From Myxococcota bacterium (lineage in GTDB: Bacteria > Myxococcota_A > UBA796 > CAJQPC01), in NCBI GenBank assembly GCA_023150845.1, contig JAKLKD010000018.1, forward strand, positions 1 to 55,304: a stretch of 55,304 nucleotides of DNA. Reading direction: 5' to 3'. The translations under genes were made by a program, and so were the position numbers. This document shows, in pieces, positions 25,234-33,388 of this stretch (position 1 is its first letter; every line of letters starts with the position of its first letter). The notes below the pieces were generated by a model. It saw only the letters and a list, made by a program, of their open reading frames with translations, had not been told where the DNA came from and did no database searches.

Positions 25234-25256
25234 CCTTGCGCCCGGCGAGGCACCCG

Positions 25257-26279
25257 TCAGCGGCCCTTCGCCTCGACCACGACCCGCACCCCCTCGGGCT
25301 CCTCCACAAAACGGAACGACGCCCCGAGCAGCCGCGTCAACACCTCGGCGTTGGTGCGGGTGTGTGAGGACACCGTCGTCACACGGATCTCCCCGCCGCC
25401 CGCCATCACCAAGGGCAGCAGGAGCTGATCCGCGAGGTGCTCGCCGACCGGGGCGTCATGCCGCAAGAAGTCCTGGGCCTCCCGGACGAGCTGCCCCATG
25501 ATCATCTCGACCCGCACGCCCTTCTCACCGAAGGCCGTGATCACCTCGACGCCAGACTCGCTGGTGAGCCGCAGCATGAGCACGAGGCCCGGGCCCGGGC
25601 TCGCCGGGCAAGGAACGAGGTGGCGGTCCTCGGCGGCGATGTCGAGCGCACGGCCCGCGACCTCCAAGGCCCGCATCCCGACCTCGGGCGGCACCTTGGC
25701 GCTGAGCACGACACACTCCGTCTTGAGGAGCGCCCCGCGCCGCAGCCAGCGGGTCGGGTGCAGCGCCGACGGCGTGATCTCCGCGGAGAAGCGCCCGCCG
25801 CCCGCCGGGAAGAAGCCGTGCCGGGACAGACGTAGGCTGACCTGCCCGCCGAGGCGGGCCATGGCCGGGACAAACACGTCGTTGAGGGCCTCAAACGGCG
25901 GCGCCGCGGAGTTGTGGGTGCCGCCCTCCAAGACCAAGGACGAGGCCTCCGGCGCCTTGAGCAAGGCCGGGAGCACGGTCTGGAGCACGAGCCCAGCGCT
26001 CCCCGCCGTGCCGACGGCGAAGCGCCGCTCACCGCCCCGGAGAGTCCGGGGGGTGAAGCGGAGCTCGGTGGAGCCCAGGTGCGCGCCCTCGACCTGCGCC
26101 TCCCCCACCTCAGCCGCGGCGAGCGTCGCGGTGAGGTGCTGGCGGAGGAGGCCCGGCTTTGCCCGGCCAGCGCGGATCCGTCGAATGTGCAGCGGCTCCC
26201 CGGTGAGGAGGGAGCAGGCCAAGGCCGTGCGGAGGATCTGCCCGCCGCCTTCGCCTTCGCCGCCGTCAAGGGTGAACAT
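25257..26279 (-). CDS. rtcA: RNA 3'-terminal phosphate cyclase
   Basis: The enzyme converts RNA 3'-phosphate to 2',3'-cyclic phosphate with ATP through an AMP-enzyme intermediate. Signatures: GGEGEGGGQILRTALA at the start, RAKPGLLRQHL, GGTHNSAAPPFEAL, HGFFPAGGGR and the nucleotidyl His region in GEHLADQLLLPL. The length of 340 residues is normal. I chose the ATG at 26279 (MFTLDGG) because GGAG stands 6 bases upstream; a start four codons earlier is possible. It follows rtcB by 37 bases on the same strand, forming the classic rtcBA operon. Confidence 0.95.
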   Translation of the reverse strand: MFTLDGGEGEGGGQILRTALACSLLTGEPLHIRRIRAGRAKPGLLRQHLTATLAAAEVGEAQVEGAHLGSTELRFTPRTLRGGERRFAVGTAGSAGLVLQTVLPALLKAPEASSLVLEGGTHNSAAPPFEALNDVFVPAMARLGGQVSLRLSRHGFFPAGGGRFSAEITPSALHPTRWLRRGALLKTECVVLSAKVPPEVGMRALEVAGRALDIAAEDRHLVPCPASPGPGLVLMLRLTSESGVEVITAFGEKGVRVEMIMGQLVREAQDFLRHDAPVGEHLADQLLLPLVMAGGGEIRVTTVSSHTRTNAEVLTRLLGASFRFVEEPEGVRVVVEAKGR

Positions 26280-26316
26280 CGGTGTCTCCAAGGCCCCCCA
26301 GAGGGGGGGCGGCTTC

Positions 26317-27543
26317 TCAGCCCTTCACACACACAACCTGGCGGAGCGTCGCGACGACCTCCACGAGATCCGACTGCGCGGCCATCACGTCGTCGATCGG
26401 CTTGTAGGCCATCGGGATCTCGTCGATCACGTCCGCGTCCTTACGGCACTCCACCCCTTCGGTGGCGCGGATCTGGTCGGCGACGGTGAACATCTTCTTG
26501 GCCTTGGTGCGGGACATCGAGCGGCCCGCGCCGTGGCTGCAGGAGCAGAAGCTCTCCGGGTTGCCCTTGCCGCGGACGATGAAGCTCTTGGCGCCCATGC
26601 TGCCCGGGATGATGCCCAGCTCCCCCGCGCCAGCGCGCACGGCGCCTTTGCGGGTCACCCAAACCTCCTCACCGAAGTGCGTCTCCCGGGCGATGTAGTT
26701 GTGGTGGCAGTTCACGGCGACGTCCGTGAGCTCAAACGGCGGCAAGGTGGCCCGGGCCGCGTTCACGACGGCCTCCATCATGATCGCCCGGTTCATCGCG
26801 GCGTAGGACTGGGCCCAAGACACGGCCTCGACGTAGTCGTCGAAGGACTCCGTGCCCTCGCGCAGGTAGCCGAGGTCGCGGTCCGGCAGGTGGACGTCGA
26901 GCTTCAACATCTCCTCCCGGGCCTTCTCGATGAAGTAGGTGCCGATCTTGTTGCCGACGCCCCGGGAGCCGGAGTGCAGCATGAACCAGACGCCGCCCTC
27001 GGTGTCGAGGCAGACCTCGATGAAGTGGTTGCCGGTGCCTAAGGTGCCGAGCTGGTTCGCGTTGTTGGAGTGGCCGACCTTCGGGTGCTTCTCGACGATA
27101 CGCTTGAAGCCCGGGGCGAGCTCACCCCACGCGGCGCGGATGCGCTCCCGCGGGTCATGCCAAGCGCCGCGGTCGTTTCGGCCGCCGTTGTCGGTGCGGC
27201 CGTGCGGCACGGCGTGCTCGATCTTGAGGCGGAGCGCGCGGAGGTCGTCCGGCAGGTGCTCCGCGCGTAAGGTGGTGCGCTGGGCGATCATGCCGCAGCC
27301 GAGGTCCACGCCGACGGCGGCCGGGATGATGGCCTCGGTGGTCGGGATGACGCTGCCGACCGTGGCGCCTTTGCCGAGGTGCACGTCCGGCATGACGGCG
27401 ACGTGCTTGTAGATGAACGGCAACGACGCGATGTTCTCAAGCTGCTTCCGGGCCTCAGCCTCCACGGCCACGCCGCGAACCCAGGCCTTGATCGGGTGAC
27501 CCTTGCTGGTCAGGGTCTCGTACTGCGGGGTCTCAGTGGACAT
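26317..27543 (-). CDS. rtcB: RNA-splicing ligase RtcB (locus 1)
   Basis: GTP- and Mn-dependent ligase joining 2',3'-cyclic-phosphate or 3'-phosphate RNA to 5'-OH RNA. All motif residues are visible: MPDVHLGKG, GVDLGCGM near residue 80 with the metal-binding Cys, GTLGTGNHFIEV, HSGSRGVGN, NCHHNY and the guanylylated His in SHGAGRSMSR near 335. The C-terminal KPIDDVMAAQ is typical. The 408-residue length matches E. coli RtcB. A sigma-54 promoter 36 bases upstream makes it RtcR-dependent by inference. Confidence 0.97.
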   Translation of the reverse strand: MSTETPQYETLTSKGHPIKAWVRGVAVEAEARKQLENIASLPFIYKHVAVMPDVHLGKGATVGSVIPTTEAIIPAAVGVDLGCGMIAQRTTLRAEHLPDDLRALRLKIEHAVPHGRTDNGGRNDRGAWHDPRERIRAAWGELAPGFKRIVEKHPKVGHSNNANQLGTLGTGNHFIEVCLDTEGGVWFMLHSGSRGVGNKIGTYFIEKAREEMLKLDVHLPDRDLGYLREGTESFDDYVEAVSWAQSYAAMNRAIMMEAVVNAARATLPPFELTDVAVNCHHNYIARETHFGEEVWVTRKGAVRAGAGELGIIPGSMGAKSFIVRGKGNPESFCSCSHGAGRSMSRTKAKKMFTVADQIRATEGVECRKDADVIDEIPMAYKPIDDVMAAQSDLVEVVATLRQVVCVKG

Positions 27544-27578
27544 CGTTCGCTCCGTTCGGTGGTGTCGCCGCCCCTAAG

Positions 27579-27594
27579 AGCAAGGAGCGTGCCG
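27579..27594 (-). promoter_or_regulatory. Sigma-54 promoter of rtcBA
   Basis: Read on the minus strand the site is CGGCACGCTCCTTGCT, matching the -24/-12 consensus at all positions except the first. The predicted start is near 27568, leaving a leader of about 25 bases before the rtcB ATG. The same 15-base core occurs before the second rtcB gene at 47779-47794. The upstream sequence has only a weak inverted repeat (AGCGCT ... GGCGCT at 27595-27612) and lacks the nested repeats found near the structured RNA. Confidence 0.85.
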
Positions 27595-27656
27595 AGCGCT
27601 GACGTAGGCGCTAGGCGGGTTTGACCGCCGAGCACCATCGCCAGATAGATAGAGTG

Positions 27657-28781
27657 CTATCCATTTGGATAGCCCGACTCAGCGGTCGGCAGCGGCGCGA
27701 GGCTATAGGCGGTGCTGCGTCCTCCAGCGGCGCTCTTGATCAGGAGCCCCAGCTTCACCAAGGCGTCGAGGTCACGCCCGGCGGTGTCCTGAGAGCAGCC
27801 GGTGAGCTTGGCCCACTTCGACGAGGTGAGCTTGCCGATGAAGGATCCGTCGAGGAGGTCGTTGAGCATCAGCCGCTGGCGGGGGTTCAGGGGCTTGTCG
27901 TGGTGCTCGGCCCAGAAGCGCGCCTTGTGGAGCACGTCGGCGAGGAGCTCCTCAGCGCTCAAGAGGGCACGATCGAGGCAGCCCATGAACCACAGGAGCC
28001 AGGGGGTGATGTCGAGCCCGCCGCGCTGGGCGGCCTCCAGGGCCTTGTAGTAGTCGCGGCGCTCGGCGCGGATCTGCGAGGAGAGGCTGTAGCAGCGCCA
28101 AGGCCGCGCCTCGGCCCGAGCCAAGGAGAGCTCGGTGATCGCCCGGGCGACGCGCCCGTTGCCGTCGTCAAAGGGGTGGATCGTGATGAACCAGAGGTGG
28201 GCGATGGCGGCCTTGAGCACGCCGTTCTGCGAGTCCTGGGTGTTGAACCAGCGGAAGAAGCGCGCGCACTCACGCTCCAGGCGCTTGGCGTCCGGCGCGA
28301 TGAAGTGGACCTTCACCCGGTCGACGTGCCCCGAGATCACCCGCATCGGCCCGGTGCGCCAAGCGCCGACCGTGAGCACGCCGTCATCATCCACGCCGTC
28401 CGGGAACAGCAGGCGGTGCCAGGTGAAGAGGCGCTCGGCGCTCAGCGGCGCGTCATACCGCTGGGTGGCGTCGAGGATCACGTCCACGAGGCCCTCCACA
28501 TGGCGGTCGGCCGGGGTCAAGACGCCGATGTTCAGGTTGAGCCGCCGCGCGAAGGAGGAGCGCACCTGGTCGAGGTCGAGGAGCTCCCCCTCAATCTCGC
28601 TCGTCATCAGGGCCTCGGCGGTCAGCGAGCGCAGGTTGGCCTCGCCCTGCACGCTGCGCCCAAAGGCCGCCATGCGGCCCAAGAGCCGGTCCTGGTGGCG
28701 CTGGAGCGGCGCCAAGACCTCGGCGACGACAGCTTCGTCCCAGGTGAAGTGGGGCCAGCCCTGGAGCTCATGGATGAACAT
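27657..28781 (-). CDS. Fic-domain protein (DUF4172-Fic-winged helix)
   Basis: A 374-residue protein. The N-terminus (WPHFTWDEAVVAEVLAPL) matches the DUF4172 module. An inhibitory helix motif TSEIEGE (T-xxx-E-G) near residue 60 marks a class II autoinhibited Fic protein. The active site HPFDDGNGR lies near residue 200. The C-terminal winged helix (GSFIGKLTSSKWAKLTGCSQ) probably binds DNA. Fic enzymes usually transfer AMP to protein hydroxyls. I chose the ATG at 28781 because CGGAG precedes it. Its upstream region carries two TCTCCGC/GCGGAGA palindromes, so autoregulation through its own winged helix is likely. The stop codon lies within the palindrome GCTATCCAAATGGATAGC. Confidence 0.88.
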   Translation of the reverse strand: MFIHELQGWPHFTWDEAVVAEVLAPLQRHQDRLLGRMAAFGRSVQGEANLRSLTAEALMTSEIEGELLDLDQVRSSFARRLNLNIGVLTPADRHVEGLVDVILDATQRYDAPLSAERLFTWHRLLFPDGVDDDGVLTVGAWRTGPMRVISGHVDRVKVHFIAPDAKRLERECARFFRWFNTQDSQNGVLKAAIAHLWFITIHPFDDGNGRVARAITELSLARAEARPWRCYSLSSQIRAERRDYYKALEAAQRGGLDITPWLLWFMGCLDRALLSAEELLADVLHKARFWAEHHDKPLNPRQRLMLNDLLDGSFIGKLTSSKWAKLTGCSQDTAGRDLDALVKLGLLIKSAAGGRSTAYSLAPLPTAESGYPNG

Positions 28782-28787
28782 CGACAA

Positions 28788-28808
28788 TCTCCGCGCTTGA
28801 TGCGGAGA
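28788..28808. promoter_or_regulatory. Inverted repeat 1 upstream of the Fic gene
   Basis: Arms TCTCCGC (28788-28794) and GCGGAGA (28802-28808), spaced by 7 bases, begin 7 bases before the Fic start codon. The site overlaps the ribosome-binding region, so bound protein would block expression. It has the same half-sites as the repeats at 28839 and 28988. Confidence 0.65.
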
Positions 28809-28838
28809 ATAGCACGGCGCGAGTCGAATGCCTTGATC

Positions 28839-28865
28839 TAATCTCCGCAAGATTTGCGGAGATTA
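28839..28865. promoter_or_regulatory. Perfect palindromic operator upstream of the Fic gene
   Basis: Arms TAATCTCCGCAA (28839-28850) and TTGCGGAGATTA (28854-28865) are perfectly complementary around the centre GAT. A 12-bp perfect inverted repeat of this length in GC-rich DNA is a strong operator candidate. It lies about 60 bases upstream of the Fic ATG, where a promoter is expected. Confidence 0.75.
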
Positions 28866-29041
28866 TGGATCAAACCGCTTGAAACTCACGTCGGGATAGG
28901 GTTCGATCCGAACGTTAATACGATAGGATTAACCGTTGTTTTTGATCCACATTCAAATCGACGACACACCCCCACCGCGGCGTTTCATGCGGAGAATAGG
29001 CCCCACGGCGCGCCCCGATTCTCCGCACGGCGCCCCGGGGC
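28866..29041. other. AT-richer intergenic segment with a third operator-like repeat
   Basis: This 176-base stretch between the Fic and trmB-like genes holds no gene. Its left part (28880-28970) is clearly richer in A/T than the rest of the window. At 28988-28997 and 29018-29027 stand TGCGGAGAAT and ATTCTCCGCA, a perfect 10-bp inverted repeat with the same half-sites as the Fic operators but with a 20-base spacer. Confidence 0.5.
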
Positions 29042-29674
29042 TCAGCCTTGAGGGGGCGGCGAGACGCAGCGCCGGTAGACGGGCAGCTCGTCCCGGCGGC
29101 AGACCCGCTCGCGGCGGCTCAGCACCCCGGCGGGGGGCGGCTCCTCGGCCTCGGTCCAGCCCGCTAGCAGCGCGCCGATGTGCTGGTGCAGGCCCTCGAC
29201 GTCGGTCACCACGACGAGACGCCCGTCTGGCGCCAAAGACCGGGCCACGGCGTCGACGAAGCTCTGGGTCCACAGGAGGTGCCGCGGGTTGTCCGTCGGG
29301 GTCGGGAAGTAGACCTCCACCAAGCTCACCCGGCCCGGCGGCATGAGCGCGGCGAAGACCGCCCGGGCGTCGGCGCGCCACAAGAGCGTGTTGGTGGGGG
29401 CGTGGGGCGCGGCGGCGTCTACCCGCGCCCGGCGGATCTCCAGGCCGAGCCAGCGCCAGTCGGGCTGGCGGCGGGCGCGCTCCAAGATGCGCATCCCGTG
29501 GTCAAAGCCGACCTCGACGCCCAGGGGCTCCGGCCCCGCGACGAAAGCCTCAAACCGGGCGCGGTCGGCGGCCAACGCGGGCTGCTCAAAGAGCAAGCTC
29601 CCGCCCAAGGCGCCGCGCACACGCTCCGGGGCGGAGGGCGGCAGGGGCGGCGGCGCTCGCCAGTCGGCGCTCAT
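29042..29674 (-). CDS. tRNA (guanine-N7)-methyltransferase-like protein
   Basis: The 210-residue product fits the TrmB fold: the SAM-binding EVGFDHGMRILERARRQPDW region followed by WLGLEIRRARV, and the later VEVYFPTPTDNPRHLL which corresponds to the FPDPWPKxRH block. That block is divergent, so I give no gene symbol. The start at 29674 (MSADWRAPP) lies right after the stop of the agmatinase-family gene, so the two are probably co-transcribed. TrmB makes m7G46 in tRNA; the activity here is inferred. Confidence 0.7.
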   Translation of the reverse strand: MSADWRAPPPLPPSAPERVRGALGGSLLFEQPALAADRARFEAFVAGPEPLGVEVGFDHGMRILERARRQPDWRWLGLEIRRARVDAAAPHAPTNTLLWRADARAVFAALMPPGRVSLVEVYFPTPTDNPRHLLWTQSFVDAVARSLAPDGRLVVVTDVEGLHQHIGALLAGWTEAEEPPPAGVLSRRERVCRRDELPVYRRCVSPPPQG

Positions 29675-29678
29675 CGGC

Positions 29679-30728
29679 TCAGCGTAAGGAGGCTTTGCCC
29701 TGGCTGGCGAGGGTCCAGGCGCAGAGCTTGTAGAGCGCGCGGGCGCCGACGTTGGCGTCCCACTCATCACGACCGTCCGCGGCCGGGGCGACCTCGTTGA
29801 GGTCAAAGCCGAGGATCGTCCGGCCTGAGCGCACGACCTCACCCAACAAGAAGTTCGCCTCGGCGAGCTCCAAGCCGCCGGGGACCGGCGTGCCGGTGTT
29901 GGGGCAGAGCTTGGGGTCGAGGCCGTCGATGTCGAAGGTCACCCAGACCTGCTCGGGCAAGGCGTCGACGATGAGCCGGGCCACACGCACCCAGGGCTCA
30001 CCGACGAAGCGGCGACGGGCGAGCTCGCGGTCAAAGAAGACCCGCACCCGCTCCCCTTGGCTGCCCGCGAAGCGCACCTCGTCCTCGCCGACGTCCCGCA
30101 TCCCGACCTGCACGAGCCGGGTGATCGCCGGGACCTCGTTGAGCCCGTTCCGCAGGATCGAGGCGTGGGAGTACTGGAAGCCCTCGTAGGCGTCGCGCAG
30201 GTCGAGGTGGGCGTCGATGTGCAGCACGCCGAAGGACGGCACCCGCCGCGCCAAGGCCCGCCAGGCGCCCAGGGGCACGGAGTGGTCGCCGCCGAGCACC
30301 GCGGGGATCTTGCCCGCGTCGAGCACGCTCGACACCTCGTCGTCAACACGCTGGTTCACGCGCTCGGAGAGCTGGTTCACCTCGTCGAGGGCGAGGCGGA
30401 GGTCAGCGTCGTCGCCGATGTCGCCGCCGACGGCGATCACCCGCTGGGCCAGGGCCTTCGCCCGGTCGTTCAAGGCGAGGAGGTCGTCGGGGATCGGCCG
30501 CATGAACAGGCCCGGCTCGTAGGGGCGCAGCACGTCGAGGTCAAAGAGGTCGACCTGGCGGCTCGCGGCGAGGATCGCCGCCGGGCCCTGGGCCGCGCCG
30601 CCGCCGTAAGAGGTCGTCGCCTCCCAAGGCACGGGCACGATGACCAAGGCGCTCTCTTCTTCACCGAAGGGGAGTCCGAACACCCCGGAGTCTTGGCCAG
30701 CGGCGGCGTTGGGGTCGAAGGTGGACAT
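29679..30728 (-). CDS. Agmatinase/arginase-family ureohydrolase
   Basis: A binuclear manganese hydrolase of 349 residues. Metal-binding motifs are present: GGDHSVPLG, HIDAHLDLRDA and FDIDGLDP. The late Glu region FDLNEVAP is also in place. Agmatinase, arginase and guanidinobutyrase cannot be told apart from these motifs. The ATG at 30728 (MSTFDPN) is preceded by GGAG; a GTG five codons earlier is in frame. It sits in a same-strand run of genes (BtuF-like, this gene, TrmB-like). Confidence 0.9.
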   Translation of the reverse strand: MSTFDPNAAAGQDSGVFGLPFGEEESALVIVPVPWEATTSYGGGAAQGPAAILAASRQVDLFDLDVLRPYEPGLFMRPIPDDLLALNDRAKALAQRVIAVGGDIGDDADLRLALDEVNQLSERVNQRVDDEVSSVLDAGKIPAVLGGDHSVPLGAWRALARRVPSFGVLHIDAHLDLRDAYEGFQYSHASILRNGLNEVPAITRLVQVGMRDVGEDEVRFAGSQGERVRVFFDRELARRRFVGEPWVRVARLIVDALPEQVWVTFDIDGLDPKLCPNTGTPVPGGLELAEANFLLGEVVRSGRTILGFDLNEVAPAADGRDEWDANVGARALYKLCAWTLASQGKASLR

Positions 30729-30761
30729 CAGCGGGCGCTCCACGACGAGAGGACGCGACGC

Positions 30762-31574
30762 TTATCTCGCTGGCCACCGCGCGGCCCACACCGGCGCCAT
30801 TCCGCGCAGCGCGGGCAGGGCCTCGACGAGCCGGGCGCCGTGCCAAGAGCACAGCTCCCCGTCGATGAAGAAGATCTGGTCCGCGCGCACCCCGCGGCGG
30901 ACGAGCTCCTCCCGGTGGCGCTCCTTGAAGGGGTAGGGCTCAGAGCTGAGCAGGATTACCCCGCCGTCGGCCAGCTCCTCAGGCAAGAGCGCCGGGTAGC
31001 GGGGGGTCCGGCCAGCCAAGGCGTTCACGCCGCCGGCCTCGGCGAGCAGGGCGGAGATGAAGGTGTCGTCGGTGACGCCCATCCAGGGGTCACGCCAGAT
31101 GATGTAGGTGTAGCGGAAGCCCGGCCCGGCCTCGACGACGGCGCGCAGCGCGGCGCGCTCGGCGGTGATGCGCTCAATGAGGGCGGCGGCCTCGGCCTCA
31201 CGCCCCATGACCACGCCCAGGCGGCGGACGTCGTCGAGGGCGCCGTCGACGGCCTTGGGGAAGGCGACGAGCAGCGGCGCGATGGGCTCGATCTCGGCGA
31301 AGATCTCCCGAGTGTTCTCCTCGGCGTTGCCGATCACCAGGTCGGGCTCCAGGGCCACGAGCCGGTCCATGAGCAGGTCCTTCGTGCCGCCGACCCGGGT
31401 GACGCCCTCCAGGCGCCCCGCCGGGTGCACGCAGTAGCGGGTGACGCCGACCACGGCCTCCCCGGCGCCCAAAGCGAAGAGGGTCTCCGTGGTGCTCGGC
31501 ACGAGGGAGACCACCCGCCGCGGCGGCGCCTCCAGGGTGAGCTCCACCCCCCGGTCATCCACGACGGTGATCAC
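30762..31574 (-). CDS. BtuF-like helical-backbone metal/cobalamin-binding protein
   Basis: The 270-residue product matches the periplasmic-binding fold of BtuF/FecB proteins: PPRRVVSLVPSTTETLFALG, VVGVTRYCVHP, LEPDLVIGNAEENTREIF and VFIS-like WMGVTDDTFISALLAEAGG. There is no signal peptide, so the protein would stay in the cytoplasm. That is seen in stand-alone cobalamin-binding homologues. The GTG start at 31574 overlaps the stop of the DUF309 gene by four bases (GTGA), so the two are coupled. Confidence 0.78.
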   Translation of the reverse strand: MITVVDDRGVELTLEAPPRRVVSLVPSTTETLFALGAGEAVVGVTRYCVHPAGRLEGVTRVGGTKDLLMDRLVALEPDLVIGNAEENTREIFAEIEPIAPLLVAFPKAVDGALDDVRRLGVVMGREAEAAALIERITAERAALRAVVEAGPGFRYTYIIWRDPWMGVTDDTFISALLAEAGGVNALAGRTPRYPALLPEELADGGVILLSSEPYPFKERHREELVRRGVRADQIFFIDGELCSWHGARLVEALPALRGMAPVWAARWPAR

Positions 31575-32071
31575 GTCGCCTCGCCCCGGCTGTGCGGCCA
31601 CACGGGCTCCCCGGCGCCAAAACGTACGAGCGCCGCACGCAAGGCGGGCAGGTCGAGTCCCCCCGGACGGCCATCGGCGGCGCTCGCCGCCTCGTCGAGC
31701 CGGGCCAAGGCCGCGCGGGTGAGGCTCGCCGAGGCGGTGCGGTCCCCTTGCTGGCGCTTCACGATGGCGGCGGCGGCCTGGATGAGGCCCTGGATGAGCC
31801 GCGCCGGGGCCTCCGTCCGGGGGAGCTCCAGCCACAGCCCCTCCCAGACCTCGTGGGCCTCCCAGTAGTACTGCGCGTCGAAGAGGTCGAGCCCCCGCAA
31901 GAAGCGCGCGTCATCCCACCAGGCCGAGGCCGCGGGCAGCTCCGGCGTGGGCTCCGGGGGCAAGGTCTTGGGGTGCGGTGACCGCCCTGGGATGTAGCGC
32001 ACGGCGGGCAGCGGCCACTGGGGCAGCCGCGCCGCCATCTCTGGCGCTCCGGACGACGAGGGGGTGCTCAT
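31571..32071 (-). CDS. DUF309 family protein
   Basis: The product (166 residues from the ATG at 32071, 178 from the start at 32107) carries the DUF309 signature GLDLFDAQYYWEAHEVWEGLW. The helix LIQGLIQAAAAIVKRQQGD follows, which completes the small helical fold. The function of the family is unknown. It is coupled by overlap to the BtuF-like gene. The N-terminal Pro/Ser-rich segment is not part of the conserved domain. Confidence 0.82.
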   Translation of the reverse strand: MSTPSSSGAPEMAARLPQWPLPAVRYIPGRSPHPKTLPPEPTPELPAASAWWDDARFLRGLDLFDAQYYWEAHEVWEGLWLELPRTEAPARLIQGLIQAAAAIVKRQQGDRTASASLTRAALARLDEAASAADGRPGGLDLPALRAALVRFGAGEPVWPHSRGEAT

Positions 32072-32125
32072 GGGCTCAGCATGACGGCAGGAGGTGGGGG
32101 CCGTCAAGCGGCGTCGCGCGATGGC

Positions 32126-33274
32126 TCAGCCGCAGATCTGCTTGGTGAGGTCCTTCGTGATGTTCTTCTGATGCGACTCCAAGGTGCCGCCGCCGATCTC
32201 GAGGAGCTTCGCGTCGCGCAAGAGGCGCTCGACGGGGTACTCCCGGCAATACCCCGAGCCGCCCATCACCTGCATGCAGTGGTCGGCGACCTGCTTGCCG
32301 ACGGGCGCGGCGTAGAGCTTCGCGGCGTCGGAGCCGAGGCGGTTGCGCTGCTCGGCGCCGACAGAGCGCGCGACGCTGTAGATGAGCGCCCGGGCGGCCT
32401 CGGTCATGGCGTAGGACTCGCCGATGTAGCGCTGAATCTGCCCGAAGCGGTTGATCGGCTGGCCGAAGGCGACGCGCTCGTTGGCGTGCCGCACCATGAT
32501 GTCGAGGCAGCGGTCGGCGATGCCGAGGCTCATCGCGGCCAAGGTGAGGCGCTCGATCTCCAGGTTCCGCATCATGTGGCTGAGCCCGCCGCCCACGGCG
32601 CCGAGCACGTTGCCGACGGGCACCCGGCAGTCATCAAAGATGAGCTCGCTCATCGAGCTGGCGCGCATGCCCATCTTGGGGATGTGGTTCGAGGTGGAGA
32701 AGCCGGGGCAGTCCCGGTCCACGACGAAGGAGGTCACCCGGCCGTCCACCTTGGCGTAGACCAAGAACACGAAGGCCTCGGGGCCGTTCGTGATGTAGGT
32801 CTTGGTGCCGTTGAGCACGTACTCGTCGCCGTCACGCACCGCCGTGGTGGTCATGCCCAAGACGTCGGTGCCGTAGCCGGGCTCGGTCATGCCCATGGCG
32901 CCGATCCACTCGCCGCTGAGGCTCTTCGGCAGGTACTTCGCCCGCTGCTCGGCGTTGGAGCAGTGGTAGAAGTTGTTCACGAAGAGCATGGCGTGGGCGA
33001 GGTACGCGAGGCAGAAGCCCGGGTCGGACTTCGAGAGCTCGTGGTGGACGATGACGGCCGCGGTGGAGTCGAGGCCGGCGCCGCCGTCCTCCTCGGGGAT
33101 GGTCACGCCGAGCACGCCCAGCTCACCGAGCTTCTGGAAGAGCGGGATGTTGAGCTGCTCCCGCCGATCAAACTCCTCGGCCTGGGGCTCGACCTCCTTC
33201 TTCGTGAACTCCGCGACGCTCTCCCGGAGCATCTGGTGGACTTCGGTGGGGTTGTAGAGGTCGTCGTTCGCCAT
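32126..33274 (-). CDS. Acyl-CoA dehydrogenase, isovaleryl-CoA dehydrogenase-like
   Basis: FAD enzyme of 382 residues. FAD and substrate motifs: GAMGMTEPGYGTDVLGM, NGTKTYITNGPEA and QVMGGSGYCREYPVERLLRDAKLLEI. The Glu in NLEIERLTLA corresponds to the catalytic base position of isovaleryl-CoA dehydrogenase. The C-terminal position used by short-chain enzymes reads EIGGGT. It therefore fits the isovaleryl-CoA or long-chain type. It stands alone, with a promoter region to its right shared with the divergent glycosyltransferase gene. Confidence 0.92.
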   Translation of the reverse strand: MANDDLYNPTEVHQMLRESVAEFTKKEVEPQAEEFDRREQLNIPLFQKLGELGVLGVTIPEEDGGAGLDSTAAVIVHHELSKSDPGFCLAYLAHAMLFVNNFYHCSNAEQRAKYLPKSLSGEWIGAMGMTEPGYGTDVLGMTTTAVRDGDEYVLNGTKTYITNGPEAFVFLVYAKVDGRVTSFVVDRDCPGFSTSNHIPKMGMRASSMSELIFDDCRVPVGNVLGAVGGGLSHMMRNLEIERLTLAAMSLGIADRCLDIMVRHANERVAFGQPINRFGQIQRYIGESYAMTEAARALIYSVARSVGAEQRNRLGSDAAKLYAAPVGKQVADHCMQVMGGSGYCREYPVERLLRDAKLLEIGGGTLESHQKNITKDLTKQICG

Positions 33275-33388
33275 GTGTCCTCCGAGGGGTCCGCGCGCTC
33301 ACCCGTTGTAGCCCGCCCAACGCCGATAGGACAGATCCCCGGCGACGGCGCGCGACGGCGCTGAGCGTGGATGCGGTAGGATGCGGCC

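Noticed and set aside
30057-31868. 603-codon plus-strand frame opposite the agmatinase and BtuF-like genes
   Set aside because: Antisense shadow; both minus-strand genes have recognisable motifs.
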